DNA from: Fen-1362 sp049516395
GTDB lineage: Bacteria > Planctomycetota > Phycisphaerae > Sedimentisphaerales > Anaerobacaceae
Length of the DNA stretch: 44,842 nucleotides
Assembly (NCBI GenBank): GCA_049516395.1
Contig: JBEKTD010000017.1
Span: 1 to 44,842 of the forward strand
Direction: 5' to 3'
Shown piece by piece: positions 16,408 to 24,382 of this stretch. The notes under the pieces are model-generated. The model was given only the letters and a program-made list of their open reading frames with translations. It did no database searches and had not been told where the DNA came from. Position 1 is the stretch's first letter. The number at the start of each line of letters is the position of its first letter. A program made the translations under genes and the position numbers.

Positions 16408-17496
16408 TTATAAGAATTTATCCCCTGTGCGTTTCTCAATAAGCTCAAGCAATTCTTTTAGCCGATACGCCTTATCAACGGGGCAGACAAGCGTCGCGTC
16501 GGGGCTGTGGGCGACAACCATATTTTCAAGTCCGATGCCCGCTATCAGGTGTCCTGAATCCTCGGTTACAAAGACGCTGGATTCGCAATCAAGCAGCTCG
16601 GATTGGCTGGCAACGACGATATTATTGTTTTTGTCGGACTGTATTATATCGGCAAGAGCAGCAAACGAGCCGAGGTCGAGCCATCGGCAGTCGAGTTTGA
16701 TGGCGTGAACGCCCGGCGCTTTTTCCATCACGGCGAAATCGATACTTATTTTGGGCAGCTTCGGGAAGAAATCATTGAGCGCATCCTCCTGATGCGGCCC
16801 ATCCCACGCAGCAGCAATCTTGCGGAGCGGCTCCATAGCATCGGGGAGGTATTTATTGATAAGGGCGAGGATGGTTTTGGCCTTCCAGACGAAGATGCCC
16901 GAATTCCAGAAGTATTTGCCTTCTGCCAGATACCGCCGGGCGGTCTCTTCGCTGGGTTTTTCCTTGAAGCTATCGACGGTGAAGATTTCGTTTTTGCAGT
17001 TGGGGTATTTTTTCGGGGCTGAACATTTAATATAACCGAGCTGGGTGCTGGGCGATGTGGGGGCTATGCCGAAGGTCAGCAGCCGGTCGGGATTAGCATT
17101 GACGAAGGCCAGCGCGTCTTTGATGGCCTGCTGAAAAACTTCAGCCGGCTCAATGATTTGGTCAGCGGTAACGACGGCCATCGAGGCGTCGGGGTCGACT
17201 TTCGCGAGTATCGAAGCCGCAAGCCCTATCGCGCCGGTAGTATCGCGGACAACTGGTTCAGAAATCACATTGTTATACGGCAGGCCCGTAACTGATTCGC
17301 GGACCGTATCCGAATAGCCGGAATTGGTGAGGACGATGATGTTTCGGGCGTCGAAAAGTGGAGAGAGGCGGTTGAAGCAGAGACGCAGAAGATTCTGGCC
17401 CTGGAAAAGTTTGAGGACTTGTTTGGGACGAGTTTTACGGCTGAGAGGCCAAAGGCGTTTGCCAGTGCCGCCCGCCATTATCACCGCATAATTCAT
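16408..17496 (-). CDS. manC: Mannose-1-phosphate guanylyltransferase
   Basis: A 362-residue enzyme that makes GDP-mannose from GTP and mannose-1-phosphate. The nucleotide-binding signature is complete: MAGGTGKRLWPLSRKTRPKQ at residues 7-26. Other family blocks follow: VTADQII, LGYIKCSAP, DSFKEKPSEETARRYLAEGK, YFWNSGIFVWK and the metal-site region KLDCRWLDLGSFAAL. It has no C-terminal phosphomannose isomerase domain, so it is the short type. GAGG before the ATG at 17496 supports the start and lies within a CTCTG-type repeat. GDP-mannose could feed the dehydrogenases or GT-C glycosyltransferases elsewhere in this window. Confidence 0.92.
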   Translation of the reverse strand: MNYAVIMAGGTGKRLWPLSRKTRPKQVLKLFQGQNLLRLCFNRLSPLFDARNIIVLTNSGYSDTVRESVTGLPYNNVISEPVVRDTTGAIGLAASILAKVDPDASMAVVTADQIIEPAEVFQQAIKDALAFVNANPDRLLTFGIAPTSPSTQLGYIKCSAPKKYPNCKNEIFTVDSFKEKPSEETARRYLAEGKYFWNSGIFVWKAKTILALINKYLPDAMEPLRKIAAAWDGPHQEDALNDFFPKLPKISIDFAVMEKAPGVHAIKLDCRWLDLGSFAALADIIQSDKNNNIVVASQSELLDCESSVFVTEDSGHLIAGIGLENMVVAHSPDATLVCPVDKAYRLKELLELIEKRTGDKFL

Positions 17497-17540
17497 AGTA
17501 TTCCTCTGCCACAGAGAACAAACATATTTTTAGCCACTCC

Positions 17541-17573
17541 TTCGACTTTGCTCAGGACGGTGAGCTTGTCGAA
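17541..17573. repeat. TTCGAC...GTCGAA palindromic repeat
   Basis: TTCGAC and GTCGAA, with inner TGCTCA and TGAGC, form a two-part stem. Very similar TTCGACAAGCTCAGG palindromes are scattered in many bacterial genomes. It looks like a common intergenic palindrome. Confidence 0.6.
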
Positions 17574-17888
17574 CCGAGAGAGCACAGATTGCACTGTTTT
17601 TTCTACCACGAAGGCACGAAGAAACACGAAGTTATCGGCCAAGGATGTGTACTCGACGAAACCCGCTTAAAAAGCCAGCTTTGCCGCGGGCTCCATCTTC
17701 GTCCACAGGGCTAACTACGTTATCCCCTGGCTATTAGCCGACGTTGGCCGAAACACACAGATTTCTTCGACTAATTCAACTCCACTCATTCAGACCAAAT
17801 ATATAAGGATTCTGGTCGGATTTTAACACGGCGACGAGAAAAAACAATAGTAACCTTGTGCTAAATCACGAAGTTGGCATCGAATACT

Positions 17889-17946
17889 GGATCCCCTGCT
17901 GCAGGGCCAAAGAAGTCTGGCTCCCCGCCAAAGACATGCGGGGATC
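17889..17946 (-). repeat. GATCCCC-CTTCTTTGG-GGGGATC element, copy 3
   Basis: On the minus strand it reads GATCCCC, then ACTTCTTTGG, then CTGCAGCAGGGGATCC. It is the longest copy (58 bases) and lies between two versions of the pgi 3' end, as if inserted there. Confidence 0.55.
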
Positions 17947-17988
17947 TTCGCTCCGCTACGAGGGGATGAATTTGATATCAATTCGTTA

Positions 17989-19419
17989 TCAAATAACGAA
18001 GTTGGCGTCAAATTCGGTTTTGGCGCGAATCTCGGCGGCAAAATCGGCGTAAGACCGGTCGGGGGTATATTGGCCTGCCTTGCCCATAAGCGCGAAAGTC
18101 GCCTGCTTGCCCAACTCAACCGCGGGCTGGTCATACGTATTGACGTCCAAAAGAGCGCCGGCAAACGAGGTCGTTGCCTCGAACAGGAATATGAACTGGC
18201 CAACGGTATAGGCATCGATTTTCGGGAAAAGGACCGTTACGCAGGGACGATTGCTCGCGCAGAGGGCGTATTCGGTGGCCTTTTTCTCGGCGTTGAGCAG
18301 CTCGCCCATATCCTTTTTGGCAAGGTAGTTAAGCTCACGAGCGGATTTGGGCGGAGCGGGAATCCTGATTTTTCTGCCAAAATCCTGGATTTCGAGCAGC
18401 GTAAAAATCTTGTCGTTTGGGCCTTCGCGATACAACTGAACCTGGCTGTGCTGGTCGGTTGCGCCGAGCGCCTTGACGGGTGTCGGGCCGACGTATGCTT
18501 CGCCGCCATCGAGGAAGTATTTCTTGCCGAGCGATTCCGCCCAAAGCTGGCGATACCAGTCGGCGAAACTGTAAAGGGCGGAGCTGTAGGGCATCATCAC
18601 GGATATTCGTTTGTTGTGGTTGTAATAGTGGATTTGAATCGCGGCGTTGATGGCGGCGGGGTTTTTGAAGAAGTCGGGATTCGTTACGCGGGTGTGCATA
18701 TCTTTTGCGCCGGCGAGAAGCTGGTCGATATTTATGCCCGTCATCGCTGCGCTGAAAAGGCCTACGGCTGAAAGGACGCTGAATCGCCCCCCTACTCCAT
18801 CGGGAACGACGAGCGTGTGCAGGCCGGCGTCGGTGGCGATTTTGCGGAGGGTGCCTTTTTCGAGGTCGGTTGTTGCGACGACGCGGTCTTTGAGTTTTTC
18901 TTTGCCGAAGCGGGTTTCGAGCATTTTCTGGACAATCATAAATTGCGAGGCGGTTTCGGCGGTCTGGCCTGATTTGCTTATGACATTGAAGACGGTTTTG
19001 CCGAGTCGAGGCGTGATGAAGTCCAAAAATGAGCCGAAGTGCGCGGGGTCAACGTTGTCGAAGACGAAAAGACGCGGGCCTTTGCGTTTGTTGTTGTCCA
19101 GGTTATAGGTAAATGGATTGAGTGCGTTTTGCAGGGCGATATTACCGAGGGCGGAACCACCTATGCCGAGGACGACGAGGTTTTCGCATTTTGGCTTGAA
19201 GTGTTTGACTAACGCTTTGACGCTTTTGGCGATTTGCGGGTCGCCGGGGAGCAGGCCATAGCGTGAGTTGCCTGTGAGGATTTCGTCCTTGATTTTGAGA
19301 ATCAGGGGCGTTGTTTGTTTGGCGAGTTCATCCAACTGCTGAGCGGTTATGCCGTGTTCCGGGCCGATTACGTCAGCCAGGACGTTCTTATAGTAGAACT
19401 GAATCTGTTTGCCAGCCAT
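17989..19419 (-). CDS. pgi: Glucose-6-phosphate isomerase
   Basis: A 476-residue enzyme that interconverts glucose-6-phosphate and fructose-6-phosphate in the cytoplasm. Two SIS-type domains: VVLGIGGSALGNIAL for phosphate binding, then FVFDNVDPAHFGSFLD, NVISKSGQTAETASQF, DGVGGRFSVLSAVGL, the DQHSQVQLYREGPND block, and the C-terminal VNTYDQPAVELGKQ. AAGGAAA before the ATG supports the start. The C-terminus (FDANFVI) is repeated in degraded form 105 bases further on (17863-17885). So the present stop codon and last residues may have been rebuilt after a repeat element inserted. Its product pool feeds mannose-1-phosphate synthesis and hence manC. Confidence 0.95.
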   Translation of the reverse strand: MAGKQIQFYYKNVLADVIGPEHGITAQQLDELAKQTTPLILKIKDEILTGNSRYGLLPGDPQIAKSVKALVKHFKPKCENLVVLGIGGSALGNIALQNALNPFTYNLDNNKRKGPRLFVFDNVDPAHFGSFLDFITPRLGKTVFNVISKSGQTAETASQFMIVQKMLETRFGKEKLKDRVVATTDLEKGTLRKIATDAGLHTLVVPDGVGGRFSVLSAVGLFSAAMTGINIDQLLAGAKDMHTRVTNPDFFKNPAAINAAIQIHYYNHNKRISVMMPYSSALYSFADWYRQLWAESLGKKYFLDGGEAYVGPTPVKALGATDQHSQVQLYREGPNDKIFTLLEIQDFGRKIRIPAPPKSARELNYLAKKDMGELLNAEKKATEYALCASNRPCVTVLFPKIDAYTVGQFIFLFEATTSFAGALLDVNTYDQPAVELGKQATFALMGKAGQYTPDRSYADFAAEIRAKTEFDANFVI

Positions 19420-19500
19420 ATTTGTTTTCCTTTCAGTTATTTATACGCTTATCCCCAGTATAATTACAGGAAGGAATAGTTTAGTGGTTCTGAGGAAAAT

Positions 19501-19526
19501 TTCAATCAAAAACCGGGAACCACTAA
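19501..19526. repeat. Shared upstream sequence, copy 1 (before pgi)
   Basis: TTCAATCAAAAACCGGG followed by AACCACTAAG. A near-identical 26-base sequence lies at 22711-22736. Both start about 80 bases upstream of the start codon of a minus-strand gene (pgi and the GH2 gene). It continues into an ACGCAAAGACACTAAGG phrase. Confidence 0.55.
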
Positions 19527-19596
19527 GACGCAAAGACACTAAGGTTTTTAGACGCAGAGTTAATGCCGAAGCGGGCTCCTGCGCTTCGCTTGGTGT

Positions 19597-19633
19597 CGTC
19601 GTTAGTCGTTAGTATTTAGCCGTTAGTTGATTT
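19597..19633. repeat. GTTAGTCGTTAGT imperfect repeat
   Basis: Units of CGTTAGT/TATTTAGC/CGTTAGT, close in kind to the inverse of the 15878-15904 array. A partial GATCCCC-type element follows at 19640-19664. Confidence 0.5.
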
Positions 19634-19712
19634 AAGAATGGGTCCCCTGTTGCGGGATCATGCAAGCAGATTCCCGAGGAGAGCCAGGCGAATGAGGAAG
19701 AACCTCACTTAA

Positions 19713-22631
19713 TTATTTTAAAGCGACGGCGGGGCGCAAGACCACTGCTTGCGTTTTGATTTTGATTTCCGATGATTTTAATGTCGGGGACGTCGCGGTA
19801 AGGGTCAGTACGCCGGGCTCCTGCCTTGACTGGACAATAATCTGCGCGAAGCCGTTGAAGGTTTTACGTTTCCAATCCTTCGTGGGGACAAAGACACCAA
19901 CGACGCCGGGGTCGGCATTTAACTCTTCATATTGACGCCTCACGACAAGAGGAATACCCACGACGGCATAGACATTTCTGCCTTCTTTTAAGATGCCGAG
20001 GTCGAGCTTGAAATTCTGATTGGGGGCGTTACGCTTAATGCCTGCTGCAACAAAATAGCCATTGACGTAAATGGATTGATTGTCGCTGATACTTTTTGTG
20101 AAGAGGGTAATTTTCATATCATCGCGGATGGCGGGCAACTGGAACGAGCCGCGAACGGCAATCAGATTATCAGTTTTGGGGGTGTTTACTTCGGTTGCCT
20201 GTTTGAAATCGGCCCAGTTGGAATCGTTGAAATCATACGCCACCTGCGGAAAATTTTCTTTATCGGCAATGAAAGCCATTTTCAATTCTTTAATCAGCTC
20301 AGGCCTTGTGGTATCGAGGAACTGGTCGGGCTCGTGGCTGGAAGGGTCGCCGTTGCCGACGCCAAGGATTTTGCCCTGTCCCTGAAGGGTGAATGATATT
20401 TCGTTGCCGGCGGTCGGAACGACGCGTCCCTGAGCGTCTTCGACCTGCACGGTTATAACCGACACATCTTCGCCATCGGCCTTGATGGCATCGCGATTGG
20501 GAATCAGGCGGATTGCGGCGGGAGCGCCGGTGGTTTCGACTTTATCGGTGACTATTTCTTTATTTGCCTTATACCCCTTAGCCAAAAGAGTACCCGGCTC
20601 GTAATTGACATCCCACTGGATATGGGAAAGTTTGGGCATCGGTTTTCGGCCGAGGGATTTATCGTTTAGGAAAAGCTCGACTTCGTCGCAATTGCTGTAT
20701 GCCCAGACGTTAATGGGTTTGCCCTCTTTGCCTGCCCAGTTCCAGTGAGGGAAAATATGCAGTGTTGGTTCATCTGTCCACACCGATTTGAGGTAATAGA
20801 ACGTGTCTTTTGGGAAACCGCAGGTGTCGAGGATGCCGCCCTCGTAAGAGACCTGGGGCCAGCCGAAGGGGTTTGCTTCGCCTCGATAGTCGAAGCCGGT
20901 CCAGAAGAACAATCCCGCGACAAACGGATGCTCGGCGCAGAACTGGATTCCTCTTTCAATACCACGGCCTGAAAAGCGGCGACCTGAAGAGCCGCGGTCA
21001 GACGGGGCCATGTGGGCGTTTGGCCTGTCATCTTCGTAAACCCCGCGTGTTGCACTTGTGGTGGATTCTTCGGTAAGCACAGACGGCTGGCTGGGGAATT
21101 TCTTGTGCTGCTCATCTATATTTCCGTGAGCGATGTAATTATATCCCATCAAATCTATTACGGTTGAGATACCCTGTCCCCATCCTCCGCTGATGGCAGC
21201 GGTGACGCGGCGAGTCGGGTCAAGACGCTTTACGAACGCCTGCATAGTCGCGGCGATGCGTGCGCCTTTTACGTTTCCTTCGATGGACCACTCTTCATTA
21301 CCTATAGACCAGATGATAACGCAGGGGTGATTGCGGTCGCGCAGAATCATTCTTTCGAGCTGCTGGAAGTGTTCGGGCGATACTCCCATCAAACGGTTTT
21401 CGTCGAGGACGAGCATACCCAACCGGTCACAGGCTTCGAGGAATTCAGGTGTGGGCGGGTTATGGGAAGTCCGGATAGCATTACTGCCCATTGATTCTAA
21501 TCTGGTTATTCGAAATTCCTGCAGGGCATCGGGGATAGCTGTGCCAACGCCGGCGTGGTCCTGATGATTGTTTGTGCCTTTAATCGCGACGTGTTTACCA
21601 TTCAGGAATAAACCCTCGTTGGGGTCAAAACGAACCGAGCGGATGCCGAAAGCGGTTTCATAACGGTCAACCACAGCACCTTTTGAACTCAGGGTCGTGA
21701 TAAGTTTATGCAGATAAGGGGATTCGAGAGACCACAGTTTGGGATTGTTGACGTCCAGGATACAGAGGTATTCTTTTGTTTCGCCGGATTTGAGGACGAG
21801 GGATTTTATTTGGGCCGATGCAATCGGTTTTCCATCGGCATCCTGAATGGTTTGAGCGATATCGAAGGCGGCATCATTATTGCCGTCATTGGCAACGGTG
21901 GTTTGGGCGGCAATTTGGGCTGACTTGTTATCGATTTGGGAAGTTACAAAAGTGCCGTACTGGGCGACGTGCAGGGGCGATTGTTTAGTGAGCCAGACGT
22001 GGCGATATATTCCCGCTCCTTCGTAAAACCAGCCCTCTTCCATGGTGACATCGACGCGCACGGCGATTACGTTCTCGCCGCCGTAATTGAGATAATCGGT
22101 AATATCATACTGGAAGCTGCTGTAGCCGGAGTGTTCCGTGCCGATGTAGAAGCCATTTATCCAAAGGCGGGAGTCGCGGTGAACGCCATCGAATTCAATG
22201 ACGATTCTGCGGCCGAGGTCGGATTCGGGGATGGAAAACTTTTTGCGATACCAGCCGACGCTTGTTTCGGGGAAATTCCTGCCGACGGCTTTATAGCCGT
22301 GACTATGGCTGCCTTTGCTGTCGAAAGGCATCTCTACCGCCCAGTCGTGGGGCAGATTGATGATTCGCCAGGCGCGGTCGTCAAAGTTGCCCGCAGCGGG
22401 GCCATCGCCGTAACCGGTTTTTGTCCAATATGAAAAATAGGAGGTGCCGTTCTTAAAATCTTTATCCGTGTCATAAGCGTGGCCTAAAGCAAACAGCCAG
22501 TTAGAATCCATTAACAGCCGCTCCCGGCCCGGCACGACCGTGTTTGAATCATTTGGCTGGGCAAAGGCCTGAGCAAAAATAATTTGTGCAACTATGAGGG
22601 CTGCAAACAGTAACTTTTTTTCCGGCTTCAT
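19713..22631 (-). CDS. Exported GH2 beta-galactosidase with DUF4982 domain
   Basis: About 972 residues from an ATG at 22631 with AGGAG 8 bases upstream; from there a clean signal peptide follows (MKPEKKLLFAALIVAQIIFA, then QAFAQ). An earlier ATG at 22715 would bury it. Domains: GH2 sugar-binding (about 45-220), immunoglobulin-like (220-330), TIM barrel (330-620), then DUF4982 and Ig-like domains (INVWAYSNCDEVELFLNDKS). The acid/base glutamate is E446 in WSIGNEEW and the likely nucleophile E521 in SVLTEES. It should hydrolyse a beta-linked sugar, most likely galactoside, in the periplasm or outside the cell. The exact substrate is unknown. Confidence 0.9.
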   Translation of the reverse strand: MKPEKKLLFAALIVAQIIFAQAFAQPNDSNTVVPGRERLLMDSNWLFALGHAYDTDKDFKNGTSYFSYWTKTGYGDGPAAGNFDDRAWRIINLPHDWAVEMPFDSKGSHSHGYKAVGRNFPETSVGWYRKKFSIPESDLGRRIVIEFDGVHRDSRLWINGFYIGTEHSGYSSFQYDITDYLNYGGENVIAVRVDVTMEEGWFYEGAGIYRHVWLTKQSPLHVAQYGTFVTSQIDNKSAQIAAQTTVANDGNNDAAFDIAQTIQDADGKPIASAQIKSLVLKSGETKEYLCILDVNNPKLWSLESPYLHKLITTLSSKGAVVDRYETAFGIRSVRFDPNEGLFLNGKHVAIKGTNNHQDHAGVGTAIPDALQEFRITRLESMGSNAIRTSHNPPTPEFLEACDRLGMLVLDENRLMGVSPEHFQQLERMILRDRNHPCVIIWSIGNEEWSIEGNVKGARIAATMQAFVKRLDPTRRVTAAISGGWGQGISTVIDLMGYNYIAHGNIDEQHKKFPSQPSVLTEESTTSATRGVYEDDRPNAHMAPSDRGSSGRRFSGRGIERGIQFCAEHPFVAGLFFWTGFDYRGEANPFGWPQVSYEGGILDTCGFPKDTFYYLKSVWTDEPTLHIFPHWNWAGKEGKPINVWAYSNCDEVELFLNDKSLGRKPMPKLSHIQWDVNYEPGTLLAKGYKANKEIVTDKVETTGAPAAIRLIPNRDAIKADGEDVSVITVQVEDAQGRVVPTAGNEISFTLQGQGKILGVGNGDPSSHEPDQFLDTTRPELIKELKMAFIADKENFPQVAYDFNDSNWADFKQATEVNTPKTDNLIAVRGSFQLPAIRDDMKITLFTKSISDNQSIYVNGYFVAAGIKRNAPNQNFKLDLGILKEGRNVYAVVGIPLVVRRQYEELNADPGVVGVFVPTKDWKRKTFNGFAQIIVQSRQEPGVLTLTATSPTLKSSEIKIKTQAVVLRPAVALK

Positions 22632-22710
22632 TTTGTCGCTCCTGCTAATTTCATAACACCCATTTCGGCCTGCGGTTACGAAAAACCAGTGTAGTAATCC
22701 TGCGGTGATT

Positions 22711-22736
22711 TTCAATTAAAAACCGGGGGCCACTAA
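22711..22736. repeat. Shared upstream sequence, copy 2 (before the GH2 gene)
   Basis: TTCAATTAAAAACCGGG followed by GGCCACTAAT, matching 19501-19526 at all but a few bases and at the same distance (about 80 bases) from the next start codon. Confidence 0.55.
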
Positions 22737-22800
22737 TGGCTTGGCCATCCCTGACGGGAGACACGAAGACACCAAAAAGTTTTGAGTTACGGATTTAAAT

Positions 22801-23037
22801 TCAGTAATTGAAGATGTCGCGGAGGAAAAAGTTTTTGCCTGTGGCAGTATTGAGAGCGTTGAGGACTTTGGTCTGGGTATTAATAGTCAATCTTCTGCCC
22901 TTTGCGGCACGCGAGACCATTTTGTGCGTAAGCTGCTGCGTTGAGGCGGCCACAAGGTCGTGCGGCTTTAAATTGTACTTGGCCAAGATTGCAGCAATCG
23001 GCTGCGGGCCAAGGTTGAGTTCAATTTTATCATTCAT
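22801..23037 (-). CDS. Small conserved protein, possible helix-turn-helix
   Basis: 78 residues from an ATG at 23037 (an ATG at 23067 would add ten residues). Its form is a short acidic start, then PQPIAAILAKYNLKPHDLVA, then STQQLTHKMVSRAAKGRRLT and TKVLNALNTATGKNFFLRD. The pattern of short helices with TQQLTHKMVSRA in the position of a recognition helix suggests an XRE-like DNA-binding fold. I believe close relatives occur in planctomycetes but cannot name a described family. No strong ribosome binding site is visible for either start. It is divergent from the TlpA-like gene, with a purine tract between them. The function is unknown. Confidence 0.65.
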   Translation of the reverse strand: MNDKIELNLGPQPIAAILAKYNLKPHDLVAASTQQLTHKMVSRAAKGRRLTINTQTKVLNALNTATGKNFFLRDIFNY

Positions 23038-23090
23038 ATACTTTTCACAGAATACGATTGTGGGCATTATATCTTATTCGTGGGACGAAG

Positions 23091-23162
23091 GTTAGAAGTT
23101 AGAAGTAAGAAGTTAGAAGGGAGAAGGGAGGAGGGAGGAGGGAGGAGGCAGAAGACGGAGGA
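23091..23162 (+). repeat. 72-bp purine tract made of AGAAGTT and GGGAGGA units
   Basis: Apart from a few T and C bases this strand is all purine. It starts as GTTAGAA/GTAAGAA units and changes into GGGAGGA units. It lies between two divergent genes. Mirror-symmetric purine tracts like this can form triplex (H-DNA) structures. Confidence 0.6.
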
Positions 23163-23254
23163 TGGGTTTCGTCGCTCGTGTCTCGTGACCCGAAGACGGA
23201 GGACCCGGCTTCGTTAAAGAACTACGCCGTGGCAGGTGGCGAGGGATAATTTTT

Positions 23255-23283
23255 TTGTAAATTCGGGCGGAGGGCTGTATAAT
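23255..23283 (+). promoter_or_regulatory. Promoter of the TlpA-like gene, probably leaderless
   Basis: TTGTAA, 17-base spacer, TATAAT. The start codon ATG at 23290 is 7 bases after the -10 box, so transcription would begin at or very near the A of the ATG. No ribosome binding site is seen between them. Confidence 0.5.
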
Positions 23284-23289
23284 CCCGAT

Positions 23290-23964
23290 ATGGCACAGAG
23301 CAGAATAAAATACGGAATCGGGGTTGTCGCAGTCATTCTGGCAATTGGGGCAATTTTCGGCTGTAAAAAACAGCCACAAATCGGCGGACAGAATACAGAC
23401 AACATAGAGCAGACAGCGGACAGTAACGGCGTGAAGGATAACAACAGTCCTCCATCTTCTAAACCCGCTTCGCCAAAACCCACCTTAAACGATATAATCC
23501 GTGACAGCACAAGCTGGGCTCCTACCTTTACCGAATGGTACGGGAGAAACGCGCCGGATTTCGCCGTTACAGACCTCAACGATAAAAAGCATACGCTCAG
23601 CGAATACAAAGGTAAAACTGTGATGCTCACATTCTGGGCAACCTGGTGCGGGCCCTGCATCACGGAAATCCCGCATATCATCGAGCTGAGAAAGCAAATC
23701 GGTGAAGATAAACTCGTGATTCTTGGCATATCCTACACCGACCCGAAGAACACCCCTGAACGCATCAGAAATTTCGTCGCGGCAAACCCGGTCATCAACT
23801 ACCCGGTAACCGCGACCAGCCCGGCAATTATGCCCAGACCTTACAATCTTATAAACGGCATACCATGCAGTTTCTTTATCGCTCCCGACGGCAAAATCAA
23901 GCTGGCGACCGAAGGTATGATTCCATTGCCGCAAATGAAGGCAATCGTCGAAGCAGAACGATAA
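23290..23964 (+). CDS. TlpA-like thioredoxin-fold lipoprotein
   Basis: About 224 residues. The ATG at 23290 begins a lipoprotein signal peptide (RIKYGIGVVAVILAIGAIFG, then C) with the lipobox ending IFGC. A GTG 54 bases earlier would put a promoter inside the gene, so I reject it. A low-complexity linker follows to about residue 85, then an AhpC/TSA-TlpA domain with the redox motif WCGPC in TFWATWCGPC, and later INGIPCSFFIAPDGKI with the cis-proline region. It should be a membrane-anchored thiol-disulfide oxidoreductase on the outer side of the inner membrane, perhaps for cytochrome c maturation or protein folding. rpmA follows with its own promoter. Confidence 0.88.
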   Translation: MAQSRIKYGIGVVAVILAIGAIFGCKKQPQIGGQNTDNIEQTADSNGVKDNNSPPSSKPASPKPTLNDIIRDSTSWAPTFTEWYGRNAPDFAVTDLNDKKHTLSEYKGKTVMLTFWATWCGPCITEIPHIIELRKQIGEDKLVILGISYTDPKNTPERIRNFVAANPVINYPVTATSPAIMPRPYNLINGIPCSFFIAPDGKIKLATEGMIPLPQMKAIVEAER

Positions 23965-24011
23965 AAACCGCCACTTTTCGCGAAAAATCTGTTGGACAGC
24001 CGGTCCGACAA

Positions 24012-24039
24012 TTGTTAGAATGCTGGTTTTGGCTAAAAT
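24012..24039 (+). promoter_or_regulatory. Likely promoter of rpmA
   Basis: TTGTTA, 16-base spacer, TAAAAT, about 38 bases before the rpmA start. A GGAC/GTCC inverted repeat lies just upstream (23994-24006). Confidence 0.45.
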
Positions 24040-24077
24040 AGAAGCTGTTATGACAATAGAAACAACGAGGTAAAATT

Positions 24078-24311
24078 ATGGCACATAAAAAGGGACAAGG
24101 GTCAACAAGAAACGGCAGAGACAGTAACCCGAAATATCGGGGCATCAAGCTATACGCGGGCGAAATAGCCAAGGCAGGCAGTATCATCGTCAGGCAGTGC
24201 GGCACGAAGTTTTTCGCAGGCAAGAACGTCCAGATGGGCAGGGATTATACACTTTTCGCAGTCAGCGAAGGCAAAGTCCAGATTGCGGGCCGAAAAGTAA
24301 ACGTCGTATAA
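24078..24311 (+). CDS. rpmA: 50S ribosomal protein L27
   Basis: A 77-residue bL27. This protein sits near the peptidyl transferase centre of the large subunit with its N-terminal tail by the tRNA ends. The diagnostic start MAHKKGQGSTRNGRDSNPK is intact, as are GSIIVRQCGTKFFAGKNV and TLFAVSEGKVQI. There is no cleavable N-terminal extension of the Firmicutes kind. GAGGT 8 bases before the ATG fits. In most bacteria rplU (L21) precedes it directly. Here a thioredoxin-like gene does, so rplU must be elsewhere. obg follows after a terminator. Confidence 0.97.
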   Translation: MAHKKGQGSTRNGRDSNPKYRGIKLYAGEIAKAGSIIVRQCGTKFFAGKNVQMGRDYTLFAVSEGKVQIAGRKVNVV

Positions 24312-24337
24312 GCAAGACAATAAGGATTACCGATGAG

Positions 24338-24365
24338 AGGATGGTCTTTGTGCCATCCTTTTTTT
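24338..24365 (+). terminator. Rho-independent terminator after rpmA
   Basis: AGGATGG pairs with CCATCCT around an 8-base loop, then a run of T. It lies between rpmA and obg, so obg is expressed by readthrough or from a promoter I cannot see. Confidence 0.85.
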
Positions 24366-24382
24366 ATGTAAAGAAGCGATGA

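Larger units (their letters stand above)
17497..17988. other. Repeat-rich gap between manC and pgi
   Basis: No gene is supported. It contains a CTCTG/CACAGAG phrase (17508-17520), a folding repeat at 17541-17573, an ACGAAGGCACGAAGAAACACGA phrase near 17608-17630, and a degenerate copy of the pgi 3' end (17863-17885). An inverted copy of the GATCCCC/CTTCTTTGG element is at 17889-17946. Confidence 0.55.
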
